Notes under the pieces: generated by a model
What the model was told of the DNA's origin: nothing
Database searches by the model: none
What the model saw: the letters and a program-made list of their open reading frames with translations, nothing else
Position numbers and translations under genes: made by a program
Shown here: positions 48,599 through 61,349 of the stretch, piece by piece
Layout: the number at the start of each line of letters is the position of its first letter
Position numbering within the stretch: the first letter of the stretch is position 1
NCBI GenBank assembly: GCA_964034945.1
Contig: OZ035960.1
Coordinates: 10,048,457-10,112,456, forward strand
Source: Chrysopilus asiliformis
Lineage: Eukaryota > Arthropoda > Insecta > Diptera > Rhagionidae
DNA: 64,000 nt
Direction: 5' to 3'

Positions 48599-48821
48599 AG
48601 CCTAAACCCCAATTACGCGTTCGTGCGTGCGGCATGATTTTGTTCTGGCATCTAGTAGTTGTCACCGCGTCTAAAAGTAGAAACTGAGCCTACTCTACGC
48701 GGCATGGACGCGGCAACGCGTCTGAGCAACGCGCAATTATACATTTACTTATTTAAATGCGTAGTTTTTACCTTCACCGCGTGGGTGCCGCACGCACGAA
48801 CGCGTAATTGGGGTTTGGGCT
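48599..48821. mobile_element. TAA-flanked MITE with 37-bp inverted ends
   Basis: Ends start AAGCCTAAACCCCAATTACG and the right end is the inverted match with one difference over about 37 bp. TAA flanks both sides (48596-48598, 48822-48824). The 223-bp interior is rich in ACGCG. Harbinger-type by target duplication. Confidence 0.85.
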
Positions 48822-48848
48822 TAAGACTCTGTGGTTTGCCCTATAAAC

Positions 48849-49320
48849 TAGGGATGTCAAAAAAGAACCGGTTAAACCGGTTACCCGGTGTTTTTGCTTC
48901 GGTTAACCGGTTTTTTTTCGGTGTTTTTTTTGCACGGTTATGCCCGGTGTTTTTTTTTAAAAGCCAAAAACCGTTTAAAAAAACCGATCATTCTTTTTTG
49001 TATGGAAAAATAATTTTAAACCAATTTTCGTGCAACTGGTTTGTTAGAAACACTTCTTTTTAGCCACTCTAGACCAAATACAATATTATATTGTGCCATT
49101 TATGGTCTCTTAATGGATTATATGGCATTTCACGTCTTTTGTTTGTATTATAGTGTATTTGTTGTGTCTAAGGCCTAATCTATCCAATTTGAACAAAACG
49201 GTTTTTCGGTGTTTTAATAACCGGTTTTTTGGACCCGGTTAAACCGGCCCGGTTTAAACCGAAGTCTTAAAAACCGGTTTAACCGAAAACCGTTTTTTTT
49301 TCAAAAATTTGACATCCCTA
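48849..49320. mobile_element. hAT-type MITE with 8-bp target duplication
   Basis: Starts TAGGGATGTCAAA, ends TTTGACATCCCTA, and is flanked by the perfect 8-bp duplication CTATAAAC (48841-48848, 49321-49328). The interior consists largely of AACCGGTTAAACCGG-type repeats. The TAGGGATG ends with an 8-bp duplication are diagnostic for hAT elements. Confidence 0.92.
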
Positions 49321-49328
49321 CTATAAAC

Positions 49329-50739
49329 CACTGATTCCCTTGGCACCATAGATATACTAAATTGCTCGATTTGCTGTCTCAAATGGTCCCATTTCAATAC
49401 AGTTCAGTGGATCAAAACGAGTCAAGTAAGAGCGAGATAACCGTATGAAAATAAATATAGTCCTCTCGTTTAAACCGTGAGCTGTCAAAGAAAAATAGAC
49501 TTTCGGAATGGTGTTGGCGCCTAAAGTTATTTGTTTGCGCCTACAGTTAGTCTCAAACTTGTGAAATCTGAATTTCGCGGCAGACGAAATTTGAATTTCG
49601 CGACCTTATATAGTTCAGTGGATGCGTTCAAGTACGATAAAGAGGGAAATACTTTTGGGACCATTTTTCAGCAGAGCTTTGTATGGTGTTAGTTGTTCTA
49701 TGTTATATAGTTCTGTGGTTGCCACAGGATTAAAAGTTACGTACATATAGGGAAACATTTTTCGAATAATCCATCGAATAATCCAAGACTAAAAAAAGAC
49801 TAGAAGCTAGTACTTGCAGATTGATTAAATTAGCATTAAATTTTACTACAGTTACAGTGCTTCGATATAAAATAAGTACGTCCTCGTCCAACTAAAAAAT
49901 CACGGAAATCAATCATTTCAAAAAAATTCAAAAACGCCATAAATTTTCCATAAGATTGAATTTATTTAACATTAGGAAGTTTTAATCAGGTGTTTAATAT
50001 CGAGCAGGAAACTGCTCTTTCACCAGCAAATCAAAAAAAACATATTGATTGATCAAACAAATGTAGAGTAATGGGGCCGAGTTTGGTTATATAAATTATG
50101 CGAGTCTGAATTTTTCTAACCAGAAAACTGCTGTTTTTTCAACACATATTTTTTTGAATATAAACAATTGCTTCAATGAAATATGATTTTTAAAAAAATA
50201 ATAATTCTTACCAACCATCATAAAAAAGAGGAAATTTTACTGAATTTCTAAAATGGTGTGGAAAAATGTTGGGGCTACCATTTAGTTAACCATAAAAATC
50301 TGTCCAAAAATGTGTATGTCATTTCAAGAAACTTTCTGTTTTATGCTCGAGCAGATGGTCCCATCCTACCCTATGTTTTACTAAAAATCATTTAAAATAT
50401 AAACCATCTATTGATCGAAATATACGATTGTGAGTTTTCTTGGAAATTTTCCGGGGATATCCCACAGCGAGGAAATTCAAGATCTTTTTGAAATCGTGAA
50501 AATTTAAAATCAATTTCTCCGTGTTTCAACTTTTGATTAGTTTGATTGAGCTGTTAGATTTAACAACGCCAATAGTTGTTGGCCGATGATGTTGCTGCTA
50601 TATCTGTTGATAAATAATTGAAATCAACTTGCACATAAATTCCAGATAGAAACGAGTTCGTATTTTTTTTTTTTTTTTTGCTGGCTTCATCTTTTCCAAG
50701 TATAGTTGGTCGACCGTGAAAGGGGCATTTCCCATAGGA
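49329..50739. other. putative spalt intron 1
   Basis: AT-rich, no gene or clear element. Confidence 0.45.
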
Positions 50740-50769
50740 ATCGATTAACACAGCACCACCCACCCACTT

Positions 50770-50928
50770 ACATTACACCCGGTCGGTAATAGCGTTCCGT
50801 GCAACCAAAACGATTCAATGGGAGCTGCGTTGGTTGCGTTTCGGTGCTCCGCGCGCGCTCTAAATTACTGCGTGCGCGCCTCAGGTTTAAGTGAGTTAAA
50901 TGCTCTGTTCCCGTTCCTACATTATATT
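50770..50928 (-). promoter_or_regulatory. candidate alternative spalt promoter and noncoding first exon
   Basis: Bases ~50740-51000 are the most GC- and CpG-rich block near the gene and carry no transposon ends or long ORF. On the minus strand there is TATAAT at 50926-50921, an initiator-like TCACTT with +1 near 50892 (about 34 nt downstream), and then about 120 nt of GC-rich sequence ending at a GTAAGT donor (50771-50766). This would form a 5' exon pointing towards the spalt acceptor at 47551, with a 3.2-kb intron. All of this is inference from motifs. The exon holds no ATG in frame with spalt, so it would be untranslated or use an internal start. Confidence 0.3.
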
Positions 50929-52344
50929 CCCGGTGAAAATGCGCACAATCATCATCATCATCTCCCGTTTGTTATGACTTCTGCTAATTGACTTAGACCG
51001 TGTTTGTTTTTCTTATCCCCACTAAGCCCGGTTATGTTATGAACTTAGCATGGGATTCCTCCGCGGATGGATTTCTTCGATTGAGGATCTCAATTAGAAT
51101 TCCAGTCTTTTGCCTCAATTCCCGTCATAAATGTTGGCTACAATTTTGAAAATGTAACCAGGAATAGAACCGCCATCAGCCCATTGGACCACTTTTAAAT
51201 GGTAGCCCATTATTCCCATTAGATGAATTGAGAGGTAAAATAATTTCTGGGTATATATGAAATACACAGTTTTTAAGTTGGACTCATCATGTGTTCATTT
51301 TTTGATTATTTAAGAGGTGAGAGATATTTCTTTCGACAAAAAAGAAACCTACTTGAAATATGATGATAAACAAATGTCTTATGCAAGTTTGTTTGATTCA
51401 TATTAACAGCCTCCATCAGTTACAACGAAATCATTTAGTACCCACTCGTATTTATATGAATTAGCTGAATATGTTTATTTATAGAACTTACCTGTTTGAG
51501 TTCTTTTGTTCAAATATAAATAATCAATTTCAGAACAACAAAAAAAAAAACTTTTTAATTTCTTATGTTTTTCAAGGTTGTTATTCTCCAAAAAATCATT
51601 CTTAAATAAATTGAGAAATTGATTTCATAAATATTGAATTGATTCGAGATAAATTACTCGCCATTTCTTAAGCTATAGTCACAAAAAAAACTCCGAATCA
51701 ATGTTTTTATTACGAAATTTGTTTATTTGGTTTTAACATCCACAAGAGATCAAATTGAAAAGATAAGATATTTTTATACTTTGATCATCATTAAAGTACG
51801 TTGCGATTTTACAATTAATATCAAATTACACTTAAAATAGGAAATTTAAAAAAAATTCTCCAAAGAGTAATCTCTTCGAGATTTAATTTTAGATATTTTA
51901 CTTTTATTGACATTCTTTTATAAAATACTAATATTGCAACTTTTATATTTTTTTCGAGGTTTAAAAAAAAAAGGTTTTGTTTGCTTCGTTAACTGGTTTA
52001 AAATGGTTTGATCGTCGTTTAATGAGTTTGGGAGAGTGTGTCCATAAAAAACGACATGCAAATTTTGAGTTTTCAAACTTCCCCCCACCCTCTTCTCCCA
52101 TATCAGACTTTTTTTGGAGTTTTAAAATAAATTAAAAATAAACTAGAATTGGGCGCTAAAAGCGCGATAGAACAAAACCTAGGAAAACCACATTCAGTTG
52201 GTTATAAATTAGATAGCCTTGAGTAGGGCAGTTTGGTCCGTACTTTTTTTGAAAGTTTTTTTTTCTTCGGAAAATAATTTTTAAAATTGTTAACTTGTTA
52301 AGACAATAAATTCCAGAATGTAAAATACCTTTGAAATTCCAGCA
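50929..52344. other. putative spalt intron 1 or upstream DNA
   Basis: Bases up to about 51000 continue the GC-rich block; the remainder is AT-rich without recognised features. Confidence 0.45.
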
Positions 52345-52714
52345 TCCGGATTTGGATTCACTTTTCCGCTCCCTCTACTCCCCCGACCACTCGGGCTACA
52401 TCTAGATGGGTCTATGTTACAGCTGGATCCCGAACAAACATCAATTTCGGTAGTTTTCCCGCGAAAGAGGAAAAACCAAGCTTCGGTTTTACTTTACCCT
52501 ATCTCCTTCTTCTCGCCACTTCTCAGGCTACTTCTGAATGGATCTGTGTTAGAGCTAAATCCCCGGTGAGCATCTATTCCGAATTTCAGGCCAATCGGCT
52601 CGGTAGTTATCCCGCAAAAGAGTAACATAGAGAAAAAACCTTCGGACTTACTTTACCCCCTCCACTCTCAACAGACAGACAGACATCAACTCATTTTTTT
52701 ATATATTGGTATGA
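52345..52714 (-). mobile_element. Helitron of the same family, inverted, 3' end lost
   Basis: On the minus strand it begins TCATACCAATATATAAAAA at 52714 and continues with the same TGTCTGTCTGTCTGT core, then two tandem degenerate copies of the 'cgggataactaccga...' segment. The CTAG end is absent, so its left limit is approximate. It lies head to head with the complete copy at 52739-53054, separated by only 24 bp of TAAA-rich sequence. Confidence 0.75.
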
Positions 52715-52738
52715 TAAATAAATAAATAAATGAATAAA

Positions 52739-53054
52739 TCATACTAATATATAAAAATGAGTTGGTGTCTGTCTGTCTGTCTGTTCCTCTTTCACGCAAA
52801 AACGGCTGAACCGATTGACTTGAAATTTCGCATGAGTGTCTGTGGTAGTTCTGGTTCCAACATAGGCATACCGAAATGTAGCGCGAGGGGTGGGACGGGG
52901 TAAAGTCATCTCGAAACTTAGCTCTTCCTCTATGTTACCCTTTCTCGGGGAAACTACCGAGCCGATTGGCCTGAAGTTTAGCTCCAACATAGACCATAAA
53001 AAAAAATAAAAATTTGAAAAAACTTAACCCGGCAACGGCGGGTATGCAAGCTAG
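52739..53054 (+). mobile_element. nonautonomous Helitron (copy 2)
   Basis: Same family as 9612-10002: TCATACTAATATATAAAAATG at the left, CCCGGCAACGGCGGGT hairpin and GCAAGCTAG end, with A on the left and T on the right. At 316 bp it is shorter than copy 1 owing to internal deletion. Confidence 0.87.
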
Positions 53055-53125
53055 TAAATAAATAAAAACCACTGAATCGATTTAGCCTGAATTTTATGTA
53101 TCTTAAGAGACATTATTTTTTATGA

Positions 53126-53374
53126 TTAACACTCTAACTGCCACGTCAGTCAAAAATACCTGACACCTAACTGTTGTGTACAGTGAAACAATGAAAATTA
53201 TTAAAGTGTTCGTTGCAACCGCAACGATTTTTTGTAGTTGCACACATTTTATGGTAATAAAATAACATTTAAGTATAATTTTGTTTCTATTTTTTTTCTC
53301 TTAGTGCATCCTTTTTGACTGACAACTAAATATTCGAAAAAGGCTTAAAACTGTCGTGGCAGTTAGAGTGTTAA
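53126..53374. mobile_element. piggyBac-like MITE with perfect 16-bp inverted repeats
   Basis: TTAA flanks (53126-53129 and 53371-53374) and perfect inverted termini CACTCTAACTGCCACG / CGTGGCAGTTAGAGTG. The interior is AT-rich without an ORF. The ends are related in style to the CACGTTGGCTGCCA family (terminal CAC, internal CTGCCA) but are clearly a different family. Confidence 0.85.
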
Positions 53375-53515
53375 ATTCGCTTTCAGCAAAAGTCAGCAGA
53401 CTTCAAATATCTTTCGGCGATTTTGTATTAAATAATTCTTAAATAATAAATTTTAAATAATTCTTAAATAATAAAGGAATTATCTGTTACAAAATAAAAT
53501 TCTTTGAATAAAGTG

Positions 53516-53758
53516 TCAGACACATGCGATTTTTCTCAAACTTCTCCACGAATTTTATTTAGAATTTGTTCCACGAATTTTATTCAGCTATCCTTGAATA
53601 AATTAACTTAGCAAAAGTGGTCACAATTTGATTTTTTTTTTGGAAAAATATCAAGTTTGTACGTCTATCAGGAAAAAATTTCTGAACTGTATTTCGTAGT
53701 GTAAACGTGAATTTACTGTCGAAGAATTAAAAAAAGTGTCAGATGTAAACGATCCATA
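53516..53758. mobile_element. MITE family M, second copy
   Basis: 'cagacacatgcgatttttct' and 'tccacgaattttatt' at the left, 'gtgtcagatgtaaacgatcc' at the right. The same phrases occur in the composite at 18996-20010. Confidence 0.6.
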
Positions 53759-56700
53759 AGAATGAGGGGCCGCTTCAAATTGAGTAAAACACAAAACTTA
53801 TCATCAAATGGTGACAAAATTATAAAAAAATAAATATGAGGCTAAAACTGATTGAAAATCGATGACCCCACAACTTTGTTATTTTATTTATTTAAAGATA
53901 TTAACCACATTAAAAAATCATTGCAAATACCTGTCAATCCGTTTTGATGATCCTTAAATCTTTTCAGAATTCCATATTTAACAACACCAAATTGAATCAT
54001 TGCTGTTCTCGCACACCGTACACTTAGATTTCATCGGAAAGCAAGAAAATTTGATTTGCCTTTTCAATAAAGTTATTCAAAAATATGTCACTTTAACAGT
54101 TGATGCCGCTACCAATTAAAAATTACAATGATATATCTGTACAAGTAAAACATGTTAAACACGCGTCTACTTTAAAATAACATGATGAGAGCTTAAAATC
54201 AATGACACACACTTCAGCGAGCATAGAATTTGTTTTTTTTTTGTTTGTTTCTTATGATTAAATCTAAAAATAGTCGATAGTACAACATAAACACACACAA
54301 CAAACTATTTCACTTATGAATACGGGTTCAATATCTTTATTGCACAGTGTTATATTCAAATACATTCACATCATATAAAACTATCTGACACCTGCTGTCA
54401 GCACAAGTGTCAACTTGACATAATATTCTAGTATGATCGCATTTCAACAATAGATGAAAAGTCTAAGAAATTGTAAAGATCGCCTAAGAGTCTATGGTTG
54501 AGAGTATCAGAAAGCGCTGAGGAAAATCCCGACGGCAAATCAACTTTTATAGTTTCTTCTATCTTTTTATGCATTTCACTTGTCCACAATTTTATGCAAA
54601 TATCAAAACGAATTTTTTTAAAGCGACATTCACATATCATTGAGATTCGATTAAAACATCACTTTTCGACACTTTTGCCGTCTTTTTTCTCGATTAACAA
54701 ATTTACAACACAAAAATTTGCATCCGTTTTTCAAATCGTTCAATAGGGATTGCAAAATTGTTAATGATTTTTTTTCGGTATATATTAAATGTTTATTAAA
54801 TTAAGTGAGATATGGATAAAATGGTGTATCTACTGTATATCAATGTATAAGTAAGTGTGAAAAAGTGCATAAACTGACACCCGGAGATTATTCGATTCAA
54901 TTCACTGGCGGTTATTTCACGTTTATAATCAAAGTGACGAAACATGTAGCACCCGATTAATAGTACGTACAACTAGCCAAAGCGACATTCGCAATTGGTA
55001 CTTTATGCAGTTTTGTAAATACAAAATAATGGTAAGAGTTTGAACGTTTTTGGGTGTGAAACAGTTTCCATTTTCAATGGAAACTTCATTTCCTGATATC
55101 TGTTTCAAAAAATTCCTACTCAATTGTTGCCATTATAGAAGTGTTATCGTTACTCAAAGGATACACCATGAACCTGCTTTTATTGAGCGAGATTCCACAC
55201 AGATTTCGTGCATGCTCCAAATCTGACACCATGCGCAAGATCAACAACATTCGATTATGTTGTGCCTCTATGGACAAATCTTATGCTCGGCTAGCAGTAT
55301 ATCTCGTGTATTTTTCGATATTTGAAAAACTCACCACGGACTATTCATTCACCACACGTTGCGAGAAGGTCGCTATGTTGCTGGCAACTACATAAATAAA
55401 TACCAATACTAGAAAATTTAGATTTCTCCCACTCCGGATTGCACTTCCGGCGAATATATACAAAACTAATACATTAAATGGGAAAAGGAGATTTCCCACC
55501 ATTGTGTGTATGTGCCAGTGTATGTGTGGCTCTTGCGCATATTCGTTGTACGCTCATTTCGATCCCACGCCAAAATATTTCGAATCATTGCAATTTGGTG
55601 AGAGCCAACATAATCGGGTCGGTATAAGAGATATGTAGCTATGGCTTGGATTCAAGAAAAGGTAAACATTGCGACCAGAACCGCACTACACACTTCTGAA
55701 AAATGTTGGCCGTTCAGAATTAAGACAAGTGGAGGAAATTTGACTGCCTGTCGCATTTTATATCTACTTATGATTTGATACATAAGCGGATCCATCCAAA
55801 AAGGAAAAACATCCAGCCGCAAACCGGTCCACCAGGTAGATTCTACTATGTCTGTCCATCCATCGCAGAGAGGATGCTTTCTGATTATGCTTTCAGGCAG
55901 TTTTCAGCCTTTCGTATGTTTCTATGCTTGCGAAATCCTTCTGAGGGTCGAAGTGGTTCTTCTGGCTGCGGTCTGGACAAAATTTCAACGATCGTTTGTC
56001 CGCACACCAAAGTTCGAAAACAAGGGCCAACACAGCACAGCATATTATCATAAGGTTATGACAAGGTTAGGCGGAGCGACGAATATAATTTTGAATTCGG
56101 ATTGTGTTTTATGAAAACCAACATAATATTATGTATAAGTATATGGTGTTAGCGATGGCAAATAGCATACTCTCTCTCGACATGGTACTCATATATTCGT
56201 ACATCTCACTCACCCAAGCCATGTTTATATAATATTTCATCTTTGCCAAGACGGTGGACTTTATAAGTGTGTAGTTGAGAGATGGTAACACTTTGACGTT
56301 TTTCTTTATACTTGACTGGGATAGGTGAATGTACACACCGGCGGTATATGAAAATTGCTTACCAATATTTTATGGTAGGCGGAGCCATGGATATTTTCTT
56401 TTATTAAAACCAAAAATTTCTCCCTCGCTTCACACCATCAACAATAATGACGGGCATGTTATGTTATATGATAATAATCATTGTGATGGATTTGATAATT
56501 TTTGTTTTTTTTTTTTGATAAAATTCAACTCCATTTTATTTTAGAAATTCTTATTATGTCTTTTGCTTGAAAAACCACTCATTTTCCTTTTATAAAATTA
56601 TACACATTACTAAGTACTGAAAATGCAAAAGTTGCAAATAAAACTTTTAACAGTTTTGTAATGCAATTCCATTGAAAAATAGAAAAATATATAATCAACA

Positions 56701-57991
56701 AAAGCGAATAATTTTCCCAGTCAGAGGAAAAGCATAAATAAATTTTTAACCAGGTTTAGTTGTAGCTCTGCTGGGGTAGTTTCATGGAAAACTACAAAAC
56801 TTATCACAATTCACCCACTCACCCACCGTTATTTCTCTGACATAATATATATAACTTTTATGTACGAAGTTTCCTGTACATTTTTATTTCTCATCCCTGT
56901 TTCTAAAGTTATTGCAGGTCGTTTTTTAAAAAGTTTTTCTTTTCAGAAAATCGTATTTTTTTCTCCTTTATTTTATTTTACTTTCTCTTTGCGTCTCCTC
57001 GAGTTTTCATTTCCGTTTTCCACTACTCTTTGTTTAATATGTACTGTTCGGATTGAAGTAGGATGAAAAAAACTATATATATATAAGAACAAAAGCCAGT
57101 GAAAAATATGGGGAAAAAAGTATGAAAATGGGCAAAAACGGGGTTGCATGATTTATTAATGTCTGCGTTTTAGCTAGTAAATCTTCTGCAAAGTTGGCTG
57201 ATGATTTAAGATTTTGATTTCTTTTAGTAGCGAGAAGAAACCTCAACGGAACAGGCGCTTTACAGAATTTTTGATTTAATACGGAACAAAGGTTTATAAC
57301 GAAATTTTTTTTTAATGAAATCCACAATATTGGAGAATTTATTTTTTATTTACGCATTATATGATATGAATTTTTAATTGAACTTCCCACTTAACATAGA
57401 TAGTCTTATATACCGTCATTTTGAGCAAAATTTTGGTTTTCGATTTTGCTGATATTTTTATAAGGATTTTTTGAGAAATAAATATCTGAAATAATTATAA
57501 TATATTTTTACGTATTTGAGTCTAAAGAATTTTGGTAAAAAAAATTGATGACCAGTAAGTTTTTGTCTGGTTCAGCAGAAATTTGAATTTCTGCTCCAGC
57601 TCCTATAAAAGAATTGGTTAAAAATAAGAATCGGTTAAAAAGAAGACTCGGTTAAATACTAGAAAAAACAGATTTTCTAACCCCCCTGCCTCCTCGTTAC
57701 GTTTTTTTTTTTTGGGATTTTTGTATGTTATTAATTCTGCTTTACACTATTGTGGACCCCCTGTCCACACATGGCAGATTTTGTAGACAGCCCAAATGGT
57801 AAAAATATGATATTTTGTTTTCTAGTTGACTCGAGTCAAAATTCAAACAATTTTTGGCTTTATTTTTTTTTTGTACTTTTTGGCTTTAATTACGATTTTT
57901 CATTATTTTCGAGCAAAACTAAAAAACTAAAGCGTTTTTAACGAAAATGGGAAAAGTTAGAGGCTAGATTTTCCCCATTCGAGGACTTGAT
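53759..57991. other. intronic/upstream DNA, no gene seen
   Basis: Several frames of 60-92 codons occur but none has protein-family features. Bases 55640-56060 are somewhat less AT-rich. Confidence 0.45.
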
Positions 57992-58646
57992 TATACCCGT
58001 ATGGTGAAACCAAAGGGTATATTAGATTTGCCTTACCGTTTGTAACGCCAAGACCCCGTCATCACACAAAAAAATGAATTACACCAGTGTGTTTAGAATG
58101 ATAAAAAAAGTTGAATGTCCGTCCGTCCGTCTGTCCGTCCGTCCGTCCGTCCGTCCGTCCGTCTGTCTGTCTGTGGCGCGGATTGCGGGCGCACGGATTG
58201 AGCTAGAGACTTGAAATTTTGCGCAGATTCGTAAAATGCGAGGCTAAGTTCGTTAATGGGCAAAAATGGACCATTAGGGGGGGTACCCCCCATACGTAAA
58301 ATGCGTTTTTCGTAAAATGCGAGGCTAAGTTCGTTAATGGGCAAAAATGGACTATTAGGGGGGGTACCCCCCATACGAATGAAATCGTTTTTTGTGAATA
58401 TCTCAAAAACGGTGCATCCTATCAAAAAAGTCCAAGAACAAAAGTTATTTAGGATATGATTTTACATAAAACTCCCATATATCAAAATCCGATTGGAATA
58501 ATTTTAAAAAATCTTATTGGGAAATTTGACTTCAAAGTGGAATTTTGATACAACTGTTTGCCGTTCACTTAAACTTCGAACAATGCCATATCACCATACG
58601 GGTTTTCAATAATTGCCAGATTGGCAATTATAGCTTTTGTTATGTT
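57992..58646 (+). mobile_element. INE-1/DINE-1-like element, copy 2
   Basis: Same left end, microsatellite (58117-58173), subterminal repeats and hairpin (ATAATTGCCA GAT TGGCAATTAT, perfect 10-bp stem). An internal ~82-bp tandem duplication contains two copies of the palindrome GGGGGGTACCCCCC. Confidence 0.82.
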
Positions 58647-60580
58647 TTTATTTCTAACCAAAGACTTATCTGTACAACATTTAGTAAGTTTCTCAGTTTA
58701 AAAATGGAAATTTCATGTATTTTCAGATTTTGGGTACAAAGCCTTAATAAAAATGTGGTTTAGGCTAAACTTCAATCCTAGTTTTATTTTTGTTCACATA
58801 CTGTGAAAAGTGTTTAATTCAAAATTTTTAAAATTCGAAATTCTGGCCCAAGAATTTTCTTTTCCTTTTCTATATTTATTCATCGGAGCATTTTCTACCA
58901 CAAAGATTTTAACCGTTAAAATTGTTTTGTTTTAAATTTTACATAATATCCTCAATACATCAAAATCCAATTGGGCTATTATTACGCTCCTGCCTAAAGC
59001 AAGTTTTTGCAACGCTCTCGAAAATAGTGCTCTCGAAATAGATTACTAAGCGAGAGTTAGCAACGATTTTATAACTGCTGTACTATTGATTTGATGCAAA
59101 ATTTTCAATATGTATTTTTTAAAAAATACTATTGTATTATGGAATACGATTTTCTTGCATAAGCAATATTGCGGGACAAATCTGCTTCATATTTATTTTT
59201 AAAAAAAACTCTGACTATTTTTGGATAAATAATTATAATGCATTAAAGTGGTTAGTTTTAGAAAACGACAAAAAAAATATTATTCGACCAAATCGACAGT
59301 ACATACAAGAAAAACATCATCAGTAAAATATTTCAATAAATCACGATTCGAAAATATTTCCCATAACGGTATGAAGACGAAATAAACAACTGTTTCAGAC
59401 AGACTATAACCGCCTTCAATTTCCAATTAATGAAAGTTAATACCAGAAGTGTGCCACGTGTCAAAAATACATTTTTCAGCCTTTAGCATCTCGTCGTGCC
59501 ATTAACTGAGTTCATCGTAGAGTGCACAGTTCACAGTATAAGCTCAATATCCCACTTGGTTGACGACCACCATATGGGGACAAATATATGTATATGGTAG
59601 GAACCTTTCCCTTCGCCATACGCTCTGCGCAGGGAGGGAGTAAGCGACATTGCCCTAATTTACAGTAGGAAGAATCCATCCAACAGATAAAAAGATATCC
59701 TCGTTGGCACACATGGCACACACAAGATGTACACGACCGAATTCAAATTCCGCCAAAAACACCCTCGCCCTTACACTTTCAAATCGTTGTCGGGTAGGGC
59801 TTTTCGACTAACGACGACACTTTCGGCGTGGCAATGGCAATGAGTGGCGAGGAATGTGTGCCAAGGTTCAAAATATATCCTCTCGACCCTTAAAATCGGT
59901 GACAGACTCCGAAACACCCGCCACCGGCCGAAGAAAAACCAACATTCCGCACAGTGAATGAGGAACGAAGCCGGCCAAAAACCATTTGGAGGGTGAACTC
60001 TTAGTTTGTCTTATCATTCAAATGGTTTTCATTTTCCAAAAAATTGGAAGATTTTCTCGAAAATTCAAGGACCCTGTGCCAAGGGAAGGAGACGATTTTA
60101 AATTTATTTATTTGTGGCAATTATGAAAATCCGTCGTTCAGCACTTGGCGCGTCAAATAGGGGTGAAAAAATGTGGAAAAATACTCCGATATTGAAAAAT
60201 GCATCTCAATTTATATTTTCCAAAAATTTATCAATCGATAATGGTATATAAGTTTTCATTGACGAAAGGAAATTAGATTTTGAATTTAAAAAAAATTTCA
60301 ACTAGGGTAACAATATTTACTTTATGCAGGACGAGATGAGCTTAGATGATAATCTAACACTATGATCCGGGCAAAAACAATTAATAAATGTGCGCAGCAG
60401 TAGATTTTTTTAACAGAATGCGGCATAAATATTTAAATTAAAGGCTGAACAGTTTCAGGTGAACAAAAAACTCAATTTTTCGTGAATTTTCCACATTTCA
60501 AAAAGAATTGCCAAAGATTAGTTTTCGGGACGCCGATATACGGGGCTATCCCGGCTAATCCAGGAAGTTTTATGAAAAAA
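58647..60580. other. intronic/upstream DNA with a GC-richer block
   Basis: Bases 59480-60000 are strikingly less AT-rich than the neighbourhood and lack repeat ends (e.g. GGTGACAGACTCCGAAACAC at about 59900). It could be a promoter, 5' UTR or enhancer; the minus strand has no spalt-like start codon context in it. Confidence 0.35.
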
Positions 60581-61158
60581 ACATAACGAAAGCTATAATT
60601 GCCAATCTGGCAATTATTGAAAACCCGTATGGTGATTTAAGTGAACGGCAAACAGTTGTTGTATCAAAAGTCAAACTTTCCAATAAGATTTTTTTAAAAC
60701 TTGTTCCAATTGGATTTTGATGTATGGCACTTTAATGTAGAATCATGTCCTAAATAACTTTTGTTGTTGGACTTTTTTGATAAGATGCACCGTTTTCAAG
60801 ATATTCACAAAAAACGTTTTCATTCCTATTGAGGGTACCCCCCCTAATGGTCCATTTTTGCCCATTAACGAACTTAGCCTCGCATTTTACGAAAAACGGA
60901 TCTGTGCAAACTTTCAAGTCTCTAGCTCAATCCGTGCGCCCGCAATCCGCGCCACAGACGGACGGACAGACGGACAGACAGACGGACAGGCAGACGGACA
61001 GACAGACGGACAGACGGACGGACATGCAAAATTCAATTATTTTTATCATTCCAAACACACTGGTGTAATTCATTTTTGTGTGTAATGACGGGATCTTTGC
61101 GTTACAAACGGTAAGGCAAAGTTAATATACCCTTTGGTATACATACCATACGGGTATA
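60581..61158 (-). mobile_element. INE-1/DINE-1-like element, copy 3 (inverted)
   Basis: Reverse orientation: the hairpin is at 60594-60621 and the TATACCCGTATGGT end is at 61158-61145. The microsatellite (GGACGGACAGAC) spans about 60957-61024. It shares TTGCCGTTCACTTAAA with copy 2 before the right subterminal repeat. Confidence 0.82.
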
Positions 61159-61329
61159 AAAAAATGTTGCCCAAACCATATCAAGCACCATCTTATCAAA
61201 TCGAAATGCTGAAAATTTGCTAGACGTATTTTCTGAATAGCCTCTAAACAAGATTTAATTATGGTTTCAAAAGAATTTTTCGTCGTGGAGAATAGAGCGG
61301 GGTGGGCGGGAAAGGGTAGTAAAGTGTGT

Positions 61330-61349
61330 GGGGCGGGGGCGGGAGAGGG
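61330..61349 (+). other. canonical G-quadruplex motif
   Basis: GGGGCGGGGGCGGGAGAGGG: four runs of three or more G with loops of 1-3 bases, within a G-rich tract from about 61290. It lies between an INE-1-like element and the 272-bp MITE. Confidence 0.8.

Noticed and set aside
56109..56336. MSRES... reading on the minus strand as a possible spalt start exon
   Set aside because: After Met-Ser-Arg the sequence does not resemble the family N-terminus and no suitable phase-1 donor follows.
58093..58425. ORFs with RRTDGRTDG repeats (also 60777-61085)
   Set aside because: Translations of the GTCC/GTCT microsatellite within INE-1-like elements.
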